Source: Pictodentalium vernedei
Lineage: Eukaryota > Mollusca > Scaphopoda > Dentaliida > Dentaliidae
DNA: 64,000 bases
Assembly: GCA_031216915.1 (NCBI GenBank)
Contig: CM062289.1
Span: forward strand, 58,656,577 to 58,720,576
Direction: 5' to 3'
The notes below the pieces were generated by a model that saw nothing but the letters and a program-made list of their open reading frames with translations, did no database searches and had not been told where the DNA came from. Below are positions 21,252 through 31,886 of this stretch, in pieces. How positions within the stretch are numbered: the first letter of the stretch is position 1; each line of letters starts with the position of its first letter. The position numbers and the translations under genes are program-made.

Positions 21252-21911
21252 CAGTTGAAACTAGAAGTCCTGTCACTGTATTGTGTACTAATTTGAACTC
21301 ATAGCAAACTGAGTGCCAAGTGCACTTTTATGCCTGTCAAACTACACCATTAGCGTAACTCAATTCCTGTAGAAAAACAATGTGCCCAACTCTGTACAAT
21401 TCTATACTGATAAATAGAGATCATTTACATCATTCCTAACCTCTACTGGGATACATGTACATGTAATAATGTAAGTCGATATTAAAATTCAATATATTAA
21501 AATTCAACTGATATACAGACTGAAGAGGGTGGATTACTACTTAATTGCAGCATTCTCCACTCGAAAAGTATTCATAATTGTTCATAACAGCACATGAAAC
21601 AAGTGCAAACTTTCATCACATGGACCACCAGGTTGCACCAGGTGGTCCATGTGATGAAAGTTTTCAAGTGCTTCTTGTGTTTTGTCTGCAAAATTGTAAA
21701 TAATTACTAAGTGAAAAATCTACACCACAGTGATTTAGTAGTAATCCACCTTCCACATACTGTAGTCTCAATATTTTCTTACTGTTTGACTGGTTCAGTT
21801 TGTGATTTCACTACTGACCTCGCTAATAGCACATTACATTTTGCATTGCACAGCACAAACGCTCTTGTGTATTTCAGACTACTTAATTCTTCTGCAGAAA
21901 AAGGCACATTA
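21252..21911. mobile_element. B-family MITE copy 1, right end missing
   Basis: It begins TA-CAGTTGAAACTAGAAGTCC, close to the A-family terminus, but has a different interior. The palindrome at about 21612-21661 (ATCACATGGACCACCAGG) is the B-family centre. The right end is not found here. It supplies empty sites for two insertions in copy 2. Confidence 0.7.
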
Positions 21912-22312
21912 GGCCCCACAAAATAGATCTTCTGTTTCTCAGGCCATTTTTTGTCAAATTGCATGCGGGCGAGCATTTTTTTATTTTATTTTTTATTTCT
22001 CTAATTATTTCTTTGTCACGAAAAGTTCATGTTATTGTTTTATATTTTTGGCCTCATAAACTACGGAATAGCATGGGTGGTGGTGTCTTTTGTCCCTTGT
22101 GAGCAAGAAGGCTTTGCAATGCTAAGGCATTGCAAAGCCTTCTTGCACTCAAGAGACAAATTTATGAATTTTTTAAATTGGGTAAAATATCAGACATAAA
22201 CCATTTAATTTTTATTTTATTTAAGTTTACATTGGCTATAAAAAGAGAGCATGCGGCAGCCAAAAGGACCATGCGGGAGGGCTGAGAAACAGATTTTAAA
22301 TTTTTTTAGGCC
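21912..22312 (-). mobile_element. C-family MITE (PIF/Harbinger-like), copy 1
   Basis: GGCC termini flanked by TTA on both sides (21909-21911 and 22313-22315). Subterminal TCTGTTTCTCAGGCC and its complement lie 20-34 bp inside each end. The centre has a palindrome around AAGAAGGCTTTGCAATGC. GGCC ends with a TWA duplication fit PIF/Harbinger. Confidence 0.85.
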
Positions 22313-22623
22313 TTAACTAATGAGCATTTTCTGCACTAATTGTGACGGGATTTCCAGTTTCAATTGTCTGTGAACAATACACCATGAATTGTAATACTTC
22401 AGACTAATCAAAACTTCACTTTCCAAGAATTGGTACCTAAACAACACAATTTTGACAAACTTCAAAGGCCGGTAGTGCTACTCACTGTTGTTTTTGCTCA
22501 TGCATTCAATGGAGAAATATCTGATTGAGTTCCGATTGCTACGTTAAAGTTGCATTTATCATACCAAACTCAAATAAATTTGATTATTGCTACGAGAAGC
22601 TTATTTGAAAAAATCAGGTAATA

Positions 22624-22937
22624 CAGTTAAAACTAGAAGTCCTGTCATGAAATGCGCACAAATAGCACGTGCATATGCGCGTTAATGTACGCGGTATAGC
22701 GCAAGTAAAGCTATCAAATGCTGTACATATGGCCTGTGCACAAGCAATGTTTCAGCCAATGGACCTCCGGGTAACCCGGAGGTCCATTGGTAGAAACATT
22801 GCATGTGTTTGCTATGAGTAACCAGGAGAAGCTGCAGTGCTTTGGATGCCATTCGATATGGCAATTGCGCGCAATTCCAACGCGCAGTTAAGCCTAGATA
22901 AGCGCACTATTCGTGACAGGACTTCTAGTTTTAAGTG
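22624..22937 (+). mobile_element. A-family MITE, copy 2
   Basis: TA-flanked, CAGTTAAAACTAGAAGTCCT left end, one mismatch in the last bases of the right end (AAGTG for AACTG). The central palindrome around CCTCCGGGTAACCCGGAGG is nearly perfect. Confidence 0.9.
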
Positions 22938-23651
22938 TACTTTGGGAACCCCAACTTACTGTCAACCAGTGGAGTGAACTGTGTGCAGATTTTTGTTGAT
23001 GGCTTTCTTAAAAACATTTTCCTGATGCTGAGACTCAACAATAATGTGCTTCATTTCAAATGGTATTGAGCAGTATACAGTACACCTCCCATTTTCAAAA
23101 TCGAAATACTGCATCTCCTTGTCCAATTTTCGCCTAGTTCACAGAATTCCCAATCTAGTCAAGAAGGCCTTGTTTCTTAAGTATAATTAACATTACATTA
23201 AGTTGTAAACTTGGAATATTCCTGAAGTTTTCACGTGCATAATGCATGCTTCACTGCGAACCAGGCTATGAATTTCCATTTTTTTCATGACTCGCACAAT
23301 GTCTTCTGATGGAATACCTTGCCCCTGGAGTGCAATAAAGCATCACCTGCAAAGCTAAAGAATTGCAATTGGCAGCTCGATACATTCAAGGGAGGACATG
23401 GAATTTTCCTGACAATGCCCAGAGCATGTGAGTGAATTATTTTTGAAAAGAAGAAAAATACTGTAATTGTGTCCATTTCTGAACGTTGAACATATAGTGC
23501 ATCCACTGCATAATTTGGTGAAGATGGAAAGTCACAAAAGTTATTATTCAGCCGATTCCATTAAAAAAAAAGAATTGATTTGAGAATCTGCAGCCCGATT
23601 TGATTATTTGGAAATCTATTCAAGGTCAAATGTTAAATTCGCAATATTCTA
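22938..23651. other. Stretch without recognisable gene
   Basis: No recognisable repeat or exon. A minus-strand ORF at 23285-23506 has no supporting features. Confidence 0.4.
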
Positions 23652-23804
23652 CAGTTGAAACTAGAAGTTCTGTGATTGTATTGTGCTCTATTTTGAAGTA
23701 ATAGCATGCAGACTGAGTACACATTTGTCCCTATCAAACAGCACCATTAGCGTAATTTAATTCCTGTAGAAAAAACAACATGACCAACTCTGTACAATTC
23801 TATA

Positions 23805-24233
23805 CAGTGGAGCCCACTTAATTGTATATCTCTTAACTGAATAACCCTGTTAACTGAATATAATTTCTCAACACAAAACCATTTACCATACCACCAGTAC
23901 AAATTTGACCTGTTAATTGAATACAGGTTATAGAGTAAACTCCTGTTAATTGAATAAAAAATATTGTAACCTGTCATGAAATTACCCTGACTCTCCCCAT
24001 TTTACCTTTGTTTATAGACCTATTTGGCCTCAGTCCATCCAATACAGGTATTTATTCTATTATACCTTGTTTGACAGAGCTCATGGAGCTCTGTCAAACA
24101 AGATATAATAGAATAAATACTCAGTTTATCTCTACAATACAGGAAAGTGACACAATCCCTGTTAATTGAATACTTCTGTTAATTGAATAATTTTCATTGG
24201 CAAAGTGGCAATTCAATTAACAGGGTTCCACTG
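23805..24233 (+). mobile_element. D-family MITE, copy 1
   Basis: CAGTGGAGCCC at left and GGGTTCCACTG at right, flanked by TA, as in Tc1/mariner or pogo-like MITEs. The motif GTTAATTGAATA recurs several times near both ends. The centre (24054-24118) is a palindrome around TTTGACAGAGCTC. The empty site is seen in B copy 1 at about 21402 (ACAATTCTATACT). Confidence 0.85.
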
Positions 24234-24713
24234 TACTAGTAAATAGAGATCATTAACATCATTCCTAACCTCTACTGAGATACATATACATGTATAATGA
24301 TGAAAATAGATATTAAAATTTGAATGCAAAAACATGTACAGTACGAAGAGGGTGGATTAGTAGTGAATCGCAGAGCCATTTCTTCTCCACTCGAAAAATA
24401 TAATTGTTCATAACAGCACAAGAAACACTTGCAAACTTTCATCACATGGACCACCCATGTGATGGAAGTTTGCAAGTGTTTCTTCTGATTTATCCTCAGA
24501 AATTGTAAATAACTGATAAATGAAAAATCTACCCCACAGCGATTTAGTAGTAATCCACCCTCCACAAACTGTAGTTTCAATATTTTTTTTTTGTCTGATT
24601 TCACCACTGACCTCACTAATTGCACATTACATTTTGCATTGTGGTGAATTGTAGTAAATACATGTAGATATCATTAACATCATTCCTAACCTCTACTGGG
24701 ATACAGTTAAAAC

Positions 24714-25400
24714 TGTCACGAACTGTGCGGTTAGGCCTAAAAAAATGAAAAATCTGTTTCTCAGGCCCTCCCGCATGGTCCTTTTGGCTGCCGCATGCTC
24801 TCTTTTCATAACCAATTTAAACTTAAAAGAAATTAAAATTAAATGGTTTATGTCTGATATTTTACCCAAGTTAAAAAAATTGATGAATTTGTCCCTTGAG
24901 TGCAAGAAGGCTTTGCAATGCTTTAGCATTGCAAATCCTTCTTGCTGTCAAGGGATGAAATACACCACCACCCATGCTATTCCATAGATTATGAGACCTA
25001 AAACTTGAACCAAGAACATGAACTTTTGATGGCAAAGAAGTAATTACTGAAATAAAAAATAAAATAAAAAAAACGCTCGCCCGCATGCAATTTCACAAAT
25101 AATGGCCTGAGAAACAGAAGATCTACTTTGCGTGGCCTTATCTAGGCTTAATTGTGCGTAGGAATTGCGCGCAATTGCCATATCGAATGACATCCAAAGC
25201 ACGGCAGGTTCTGGTTACTCATAACAAGCACAGGTAATGTTTCCGCCAATGGACCTCCGGGTTACCCGGAGGTCCATTGGCTGAAACATTGCTTGTGCAC
25301 AGGCCGTATGTACAGAATTTGATAGACTTACTATGGTCCTAGCGCACAGATCGACGTGCTATTTGTGCGCATTTCATGACAAGACTTCTAGTTTTAACTG
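24714..25400 (-). mobile_element. A-family MITE copy 3, carrying a C-family MITE
   Basis: TA-flanked A termini (left end shortened to CAGTTAAAACTGTCACG). It is inserted at GGGATA/CATGT in B copy 2; the same site is uninterrupted in B copy 1. The C-family insertion (24734-25137) splits the A sequence GCGGTTA/TCTAGGC. Confidence 0.85.
24734..25137 (+). mobile_element. C-family MITE copy 2, nested in A copy 3
   Basis: GGCCTAAAAAAATG left end and GTGGCC right end, flanked by TTA (24731-24733 and 25138-25140). The A-family consensus has a single TTA at this place (GCGCTTATCTAGG), so the 3-bp duplication is directly demonstrable. Confidence 0.9.
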
Positions 25401-25600
25401 TACATGTGTTCTTTACGCAATATTAATATCTATTTACATTATTACATGTATATGTATCCCTGTAGAGATCTCTATTTACTAGTATATGATTGTACAGAGT
25501 TGGGCATGCTGTTTTTGACAGGGACTAAAGTGCCCTTACTCAGCGCGCTATTACTTCAAAATAGTGCACAATACAGTCACAGAACTTCTAGTTTCAACTG

Positions 25601-26280
25601 TAGTTCCAAATTTGGTGAGTCCCTTGTCTTAAATGTACAAGTAGAGCACATGTTCCAACATTATAAGTTACTGTGATGAATTGATACCAACAAGGTCTGA
25701 GGTTCAGGCCTGGCATTCTTTAGGAGTGCAGGGATACTGCTGCACGCCTAGAAAAAAATGAGGAGGGCAATTTTTTGCACCCCTTGATTTTCTGGAATGC
25801 CTGATTGGGACTGCCTTTAAAATCTATTATCATTTCGTCCCCTGAGTTCCAATGTGTTCTCTGTGCCAACTGGCACAGAGAACACATTGGAACTCAGGGC
25901 ATGATTTGTCAATGTTGCATTGATTCGCAATAATTCATGACCCATTCTGTGTCGCATTTCGATAGATTTTGAGTGTAGAAGACAGGCACATAAGAATTGA
26001 ATGTAACGTTTTGAATGAGAAGATGTGTGTGCCAATTTGTCCACTATGTAGCTGAATGTAGTACAATTGTTCAGTCACAATATTAATACCTTGAAGAGAA
26101 TATTTCCAAAATAGCATACAAGTTTTTGCATTGAAAATTTCAGGTGCAATTGCACTCCCCAGCAATCTGAGGAGGGCAACTGTTTTGCACCCCTTGATTT
26201 TCTAGATTGCCAGGCCTGGAGGTTTGTCACTCAGAGCTTATGTTTAGTGTCTCAGTTGAACATATATGCTCTGTGCCACA
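25601..26280. mobile_element. R element with CAGGCCTGGCA ends
   Basis: 25705-26218 has inverted ends (CAGGCCTGGCA and TGCCAGGCCTG) and GAGGTT on both outer sides. Inside is a palindrome at about 25845-25898 (TTCCAATGTGTTCTCTGTGC) and a direct repeat of GAGGAGGGCAA...CACCCCTTGATTTTCT next to 25800 and 26205. Probably hAT-like; the duplication is too short to be sure. Confidence 0.55.
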
Positions 26281-27394
26281 CAGGGACCAGCCTAGGGGGG
26301 GAATTTTAGGGAAACTTCAAGTCTCCCTCCAGAAAAAATAGGGAGACTGCAGAGTCATGTAGGGAGACTTCATAGGCAAGTGGGGAAAATTAAGAATATT
26401 CATGTACCACCCCCGCCACCCCTTCATATTTTCAATTTGTGGTCCTCCATTAACGTACAAATAATCCAGGTCCAGTTGTCTATGATGCATCTTTGCCAGG
26501 TTAAAAAATCACAATGTAATTATTGACTGAAAATCCCCCACTGCTACCTTCTCCTTCATGACCCCTCACCTCTTCTTCGTGCCAATCCCCCATCACCCTC
26601 CTGTGGTTGGCTTTCAACAAAGTCTACTAAGCTAATAATTTCCTAAGTCTGAAAGTGTGAACAGGACCAGATGTAAGAAGGTTGCTTGGGAGGTACTTTG
26701 TTAGTTAATAAACAAAATACATTCTGGGGTCGAGTATTTTGTAAAAGAAATGTCATTCTGCATCATTTTTATGGCATTCCGCGTCATTTCATGTTTAGGA
26801 GGACCCTTTTTCAAGATCGTCCACATGCACACTTGTGTCCTGTACAAAGCTTTTCTTGACATCACTAAAGCTTTTTTTCATGTGTTTCAATTCCATTCGT
26901 GTTTATCTGGGAATAGACAGCCCAACAGTTAACAGTCGTCAGCAAATCGAAATGAAAATAATGTGTTATAAAATACGTCCGTTGTGTATACATTTTCGGC
27001 ATCCTAAGCGACGTAACCTACTTTCAAACTGGGTTGTTTTGTTGAGTCTCGTAAGGCACCTATTTTCGTTTCCACACTTGAAGCTCCGACTGGAACGCAA
27101 CAAAATAGAAATAAAAAAATCCGCAAAAAGCGACAATGGACAATTGATTGTCGTGTGATTTCAAATAAATGGACGTTTATTTGACAAATTAAAATGCCCA
27201 TTTATCACACTCGAGCACATTCGATTTTTGAAAATACTCGTTTTCATGTAAACCTCGCATCACTCAGTTCAGCCTTTTCTCATTTTGGCCAATTTTTAGA
27301 GGGCGACTTGTAATCGCCCCGACTATTTTTCTAGGCGACTTTGGGCTTAGAAGGGCAACATAATCGCCCTAGTCGCCCTCACGGCTGGTCCCTG
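26281..27394. mobile_element. hAT-type element, H family copy 2
   Basis: CAGGGACCAGCC and GGCTGGTCCCTG form a perfect 12-bp terminal inverted repeat, and GTGCCACA flanks both sides (26273-26280 and 27395-27402). The interior holds GGCGACT/AGTCGCC motifs near one end and AGTCTCCCTCC near the other. No transposase is recognisable; the ORF at 26835-27158 has no known features. Confidence 0.88.
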
Positions 27395-27443
27395 GTGCCA
27401 CAAACCTCAGACCATGTTACCGTTGATTCATCACAATAGCATA

Positions 27444-27757
27444 CAGTTAAAACTAGAAGTCCTGTCATGAAATGCGCACAAATAGCAAGTTGATATGCGC
27501 GTTAATGTAAGCGTTATGGCCTAAGTAAAGCTATCAAATTCTGTACATATGGCCTGTGCACAAGCAATGTTTCAGCCAATGGACCTCCGGGTAACCCGGA
27601 GGTCCGTTGGCAGAAACATTGCCTGTGTTTGCTTTGAGTAACCAGGAGATCCTGCCGTGCTTTGGATGCCATTCGATATGACAATTGCGCACAATTCCAA
27701 TGCGCAATTAAGCCTAGAAAAGTGCACTATTCGTGACAGGACTTCTAGTTTTAACTG
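27444..27757 (+). mobile_element. A-family MITE, copy 4
   Basis: Left TA-CAGTTAAAACTAGAAGTCC; right end AACTG followed by GAT instead of TA. Central palindrome around CCTCCGGGTAACCCGGAGG. Confidence 0.88.
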
Positions 27758-28197
27758 GATATGTTCCAACAAGACCCAATCCATAGCACCAAACCCAAAT
27801 AGTGAAATGATTATAATTAAGGCAACTTTTAACGATCACAAGTTTAGTAAACAAACCTCTCATGTCCCCCACAACATCACTGGACAAACAATCAATAAAT
27901 AAGACGAATATCGAGATCACTGTGCATCATAGTTCAAATAGTAAACCCATTTGTAATTCAAACAACACTTCATTTGGAACACCGTCTGCTGCATGTGTGA
28001 AAAATCTACAAAAATGAAGCGGTTTGCAAGTCAATTAATTGCGAAATGGGCCACGTCATTTCAAATATCTAGCGTGGTGATGTCAGAGAGTAATATATGG
28101 TACTGGAGCTGTTTTTTAACTAATGAAAATTTCAATACTTTGGCAGTGGTTTTTAGTGGAGTCTTGGCTGCCTATAATGGCAGCCAAGATTCCCCTA
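27758..28197. other. Stretch without recognisable gene
   Basis: No repeat family or exon recognised. A short palindrome TTGGCTGCC-TATAAT-GGCAGCCAA lies at about 28164-28187, just left of the next MITE. Confidence 0.4.
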
Positions 28198-28511
28198 CAG
28201 TTAAATCTAGAAGTCCTGTCATGAAAGGTGCACAAATAGCATGTCGATCTTCATGTTACTCTACGCGTTATGACCATAGTAAGGCTAACAAATTCTGTAC
28301 ATATGGCCTGTGCACAAGCAATGTTTCAGCCAATGGACCTCCAGGTTACCCGGAAGTCCATTGGCAGAAACATTTCCTGTCTTTCCAATGAGTAACCAGG
28401 AGAACCTGCCGTGCTTTGGATCCCATTCGATATGGCAATTGCGTACAATTCCTACGCGCAATTAAGCCTAGATAAGCGCACAGTTCATGACAGGACTTCT
28501 AGTTTTAACTG
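28198..28511 (+). mobile_element. A-family MITE, copy 5
   Basis: TA-flanked, ends CAGTTAAATCTAGAAGTCC and its near complement. The central palindrome has accumulated mismatches on both arms. Confidence 0.88.
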
Positions 28512-28582
28512 TAGACAACACTTCTAAGTCGAAGTGTTACCTTATCATGAGGCAGAGAAAATAAGCAGAATTCTCCAGGCCT

Positions 28583-28822
28583 TCAACCCTTTACCTAACA
28601 TGAAAAGCAGACGACATTTGCAAAAAATTTTTTTGAAGAACTAATTTTTTTCATTTTTTGTCTCAAAAACGTAGGTTATGACCCCTCGTTGGAACGAGCT
28701 CAACGAGCTCGTTCCAATGAGGGGTCATAACCTATGTTTTTGAGACAAAAAATGAAAATTAATTGGTGATTTTTTAGAAGAGCGCTGGCCGGTCTTGGCC
28801 GTTACGTTGGGTAAAGGGTTAA
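28583..28822. mobile_element. P'-family piggyBac-type MITE
   Basis: TCAA-CCCTTTACCTAAC at left and GTTGGGTAAAGGG-TTAA at right. The centre is a palindrome with arms of about 50 bp containing GTTGGAACGAGCTC and CATAACCTATGTTTTTGAG. A sister subfamily to P, with a different interior shared with 39.5 and 57.9 kb. Confidence 0.8.
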
Positions 28823-28884
28823 GGACACTTCAACAATCTAAGGAGAATCAAATGAACTTTTTGTGAGAATGAAAGTTGATTCTA

Positions 28885-29145
28885 CAGTTAAAACTAGAAG
28901 TCCTGTCTTGAACTGTGCGCTTATCTAGGCTTAATACCGTGTAGGAATTGCGCGAAATTGCCACATCATCGAATGGCATCCAAAGCAGGACAGGTAACCC
29001 GGAGGTCCATTGGCTGAAACATTGCTTGCGCACAGTCCATATGTACAGAATTTGATAGCCTTACTATGGTTCTAACGCGTAGATTAACATGCATATCGAC
29101 GTGCTATTTGTGCGCATTTAATGACAGGACTTCTAATTTTAACTG
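28885..29145 (-). mobile_element. A-family MITE copy 6, internally deleted
   Basis: TA-flanked with good A termini. About 50 bp around the left arm of the central palindrome is missing, so the palindrome is gone. Confidence 0.85.
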
Positions 29146-29213
29146 TAATTTTTTAATTTACAGGAATCATTTGCTTGAATTGATTCTGATTCCTACATAA
29201 ATTTTAACCCTTT

Positions 29214-29452
29214 ACCCAACGAATCGCCCGCATCCGACCGTGTAACATGCAAATTGAGCAGTTGAAAAAATTAAATTTTTCAAAATACTTCAACAAAACC
29301 GTATCATGTGACCCCTCATTGGAACGAGCTCTTTGCGCACATTCCAATGAGGGGTCACATGATATGGTGTTGTTGAAATTTTTTGAATAATTTTAAAAAA
29401 TGATATTTAAAATAATAAATTTTGATATCATCTGCGTTGGGTAAAGGGTTAA
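29214..29452. mobile_element. piggyBac-type MITE (P family), well preserved
   Basis: TTAA-CCCTTTACCCAACG at left and CGTTGGGTAAAGGG-TTAA at right. TTAA duplication and CCC termini are the piggyBac signature. The central palindrome carries ATATCATGTGACCCCTCATT and its complement. Confidence 0.88.
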
Positions 29453-29473
29453 GCGCTGTTTTTACAATCAAAC

Positions 29474-29502
29474 ATATGTGACCTTAAACACCAATAAATA
29501 AA
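29474..29502 (-). mobile_element. Extremely 5'-truncated SINE (tail only)
   Basis: Only the last 29 bp of the SINE tail (minus-strand TTTATTTATTGGTGTTTAAG...) are present, flanked by TTACAATCAAAC on both sides (29462-29473 and 29503-29514). Confidence 0.85.
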
Positions 29503-29550
29503 TTACAATCAAACGCTGTACTCTAACCATTCTAAAATTAGTCCTGTTAC

Positions 29551-30210
29551 CTGTTGCATGACAATCTGAATCTGATACTGGATCACACGACTCTTGTTTT
29601 CTTTCCCCTGTCTCAGTATTTGATGTCTCTGTGTTCCCATCATTTTGAGCATCTAAAGGTGTGAAAGAACACATATCAAATCTCAGAAAATTTAAATTTA
29701 CAGCTGATTCTGGCATGTTATCCTCACCATCATGTGATATAGTGTCTGGCATTTCTTGGGATGTGTCATCATCAATGTCTGCATCATCTGCACTGATGAC
29801 TGTAGACTGATCTAGACTTTCTTTCTCATTGACAATGTCTTTGGTGTTGCCGACTTTTAAATCACAAGCAACATTTTCACTGGGCTTATCCACTTTCAAT
29901 TGTTTTGAATTTCTCCCGACCGATTCATCAGCAGAACTGATGTCATGAGACAGTAATTCAAAAGAGGGTTTCACTTCAGTCTTGTTCATACAATCTTCAT
30001 ACATTATATTTTTGAAGTGATCCTTTCTCCCAGAACTCGGATCTGTCAAAGCTGTATTGGGTATTGATGGAGAGTCCCATTTAAATTTCAAGTGTGGCAT
30101 GGCCTGGTAATTACTGGGCTTTCTCTCCATGTTTTTGGGTATAATAATCACTTTTTGTCCTGAAAGCTGCTGTACATGCTAGTCATTCTTTGGTGTGATT
30201 TCTTCTTGCT
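29551..30210 (-). pseudogene. Paralogous acidic exon (copy 2) with an in-frame stop
   Basis: The 660-bp counterpart of exon 8344-9006 keeps the acceptor (TATTTATTTTAG then AGCAAGAAG) and donor (ATGCAACAG then GTAACAGGA). It is alignable throughout, with extra residues in the middle (STVISADDADIDDDTSQ) and shared blocks FLRFDMCSFT and DAQNDGNTETSNTET. In the frame that matches copy 1, codon 11 is TAG (at about 30177-30179), so the full exon can no longer be read; an internal ATG at 30149-30151 leaves 200 codons open to the donor. No known domain. An A-family MITE sits 25 bp beyond the acceptor (30236-30549). The long open remainder means decay is recent, or that the exon is used from the internal ATG; the first is likelier. 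Confidence 0.6.
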
Positions 30211-30235
30211 CTAAAATAAATATCAACCAAACGTA

Positions 30236-30549
30236 CAGTTAAAACTAGAAGTCCTGAAACGAACTGTGTGCCAATCTAGACTTAATTGCGCGTAGGAATT
30301 GCGCGCAATTGCCATATGGAATAGCATCCAAAGCACAACAGGTTCTCCTGGTTACGCAGAGCAAACACAGGCAATGTTTCTGCCAATGGACCTCCGGGTT
30401 ACCCGGAGGTCCATTGGCTGAAACATTGCTTGTGCACAGGCCATATGTACAGAATTTGATAGCCTTAGTATGGTCATAGCACGTAGATTAACACGCAGAT
30501 TAACGTGCTATTTGTGCACATTTCATGACAGGACTTCTAGTTTTAACTG
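30236..30549 (-). mobile_element. A-family MITE, copy 7
   Basis: TA-flanked, full-length, reverse orientation. The paralogous region at 9029-9035 (GTACATG) is the empty site, showing insertion at a single TA after the duplication. Confidence 0.92.
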
Positions 30550-30595
30550 TACATGTAGAATCACCCAAAATGACAGGGGTAGGGTTAGTGTTGAA

Positions 30596-31284
30596 ACGGT
30601 TTGTCGACTAGTCATAGTCAATGCAATTATAGCTGTAGTCAATTACAAAATCACTCATCGATTAGTCAGACATGCTCCCTCCTCAAACACCAGTCATTAT
30701 TGTTTTGATGTTTCTCGCTTTTCATGCCTCAATCCTGAACTGGGTGATCAAGATCTGATCATGAATGAAGCATATGTCAGCGGCGGCGCCTTTTATGTCT
30801 CAACTGTTACAATTGTTCAATGTCATAGGTTACAGGTACTTGTAGTCTTTGTAAGACTCCTTTCCACCACAGGACTACCTGGACTCGTAGGACAGAGGTG
30901 GTAAGGAGTCTTCCAGAGACTGCAGAACATGCCTTCCACTTGCAATGAACATTTGCATCTATCATGTTTTCTGTGTACAAATTTGGCAGTTTGCACATGT
31001 CTGAGTTATGCTGCAAAAATGATCGATTTGGCGTTGATAGATGATAAGCCTTTCGCAAAGGCTTTTCTCACATGATCGGGAGTGGTGGAAATGAGGATCA
31101 ATGATAGATTTACATCTGGGAGACATCAGGAGTGTGAATAACAGGTTGCAACTTGAGAGATATTCTGTTATGAATTAGAACCACGGATACTGGTGGAGTG
31201 AAGAGAGGTGTTGACTAATCAACTGTAATTGACTAATGGTTGGTGACTAGTCGACTATAAAATTCACTAACTGTCTCAGCACTA
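30596..31284. mobile_element. N element with inverted ends
   Basis: Ends TAGTGTTGAAACGGTT and AACTGTCTCAGCACTA are inverted with three mismatches; subterminal CGACTAGTCA also occurs at both ends. The middle (30865-30915) has AAGACTCCTTTCCACCAC and its complement. No target duplication is clear; hAT-like by its ends. Confidence 0.55.
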
Positions 31285-31884
31285 TGTAGTGTCTTAAGAA
31301 TATTTGATATTCAAAAAAGAATACAAATCGAAATGAACATGTATAGTCATAACGACAAATTCCACTCAAATCGGACAGCTGAACATGGAATTTTCAGATA
31401 TGGTTAACGAAAAGAAATGTAGAAAATCTCAACCTTTTGAGCTATAATCCTGATTGGCTAATATTCCAACTACATCATTAAGGCATGCCTTTCTCGAAGG
31501 CATGCCTTGATGATGCAGCTGGAATATTTTATAAGACAGGGCTTTCCGGTGATGGGTCTGGACCCTAAAGTTTATGAAAGAAGTTTGTCACGTATTTGAT
31601 CACCGCTTCAAGTCGAGGTGCTTGACACAACAGTGAAGTGATGATCTTTTTTTTTTGTCCCATTCGCGGTAAAATGAGATCGTGAACGGTTCGGAGGTTA
31701 AGGTTTTTAAATCATTGTAACATCCCCGCAACCGGAACGACTGTTTGCGACTTATTTCCAGGCCTGTGGATGGCCATCTGTGGATTACTCAACATTGTTA
31801 TTCAACAACAATTTGGAATCCATTCAAGGCTAATTTTTATTGAAAAGCAGAACACAATAAATATTCAGATGATTAATACATGTA
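31285..31884. other. Stretch with one hairpin
   Basis: 31460-31527 is a palindrome with ~30-bp arms (AAGGCATGCCTTTCTCGAAG at the centre). Otherwise nothing recognised. Confidence 0.4.
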
Positions 31885-31886
31885 TA

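Larger units (their letters stand above)
23652..25600. mobile_element. B-family MITE copy 2, host of three nested MITEs
   Basis: The left end CAGTTGAAACTAGAAGTTC and right end GAACTTCTAGTTTCAACTG are inverted and TA-flanked. It contains a D-family MITE (23805-24233) and an A-family MITE (24714-25400), the latter carrying a C-family MITE (24734-25137). Deleting the inserts restores the order seen in B copy 1. Its own central palindrome (24433-24470) is shortened. Confidence 0.8.
28516..29213. repeat. Block Q, copy 2
   Basis: Anchors GTGTTACCTTATCATGA, GAATTCTCCAGGCCTTC, GTTGATTCT and GATTCTGATTC appear in the same order as at 5.1-5.8 kb. Here the block is split by a P-family MITE (28583-28822) and an A-family MITE (28885-29145), and its right end is cut by another P MITE at 29214. 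Confidence 0.55.

Noticed and set aside
28198-29145. Flipped centre (GGTTACC versus GGTAACC) in two A-family copies as a sign of hairpin inversion
   Set aside because: The spacer is a single A/T base between the arms, so a point mutation explains it equally well.
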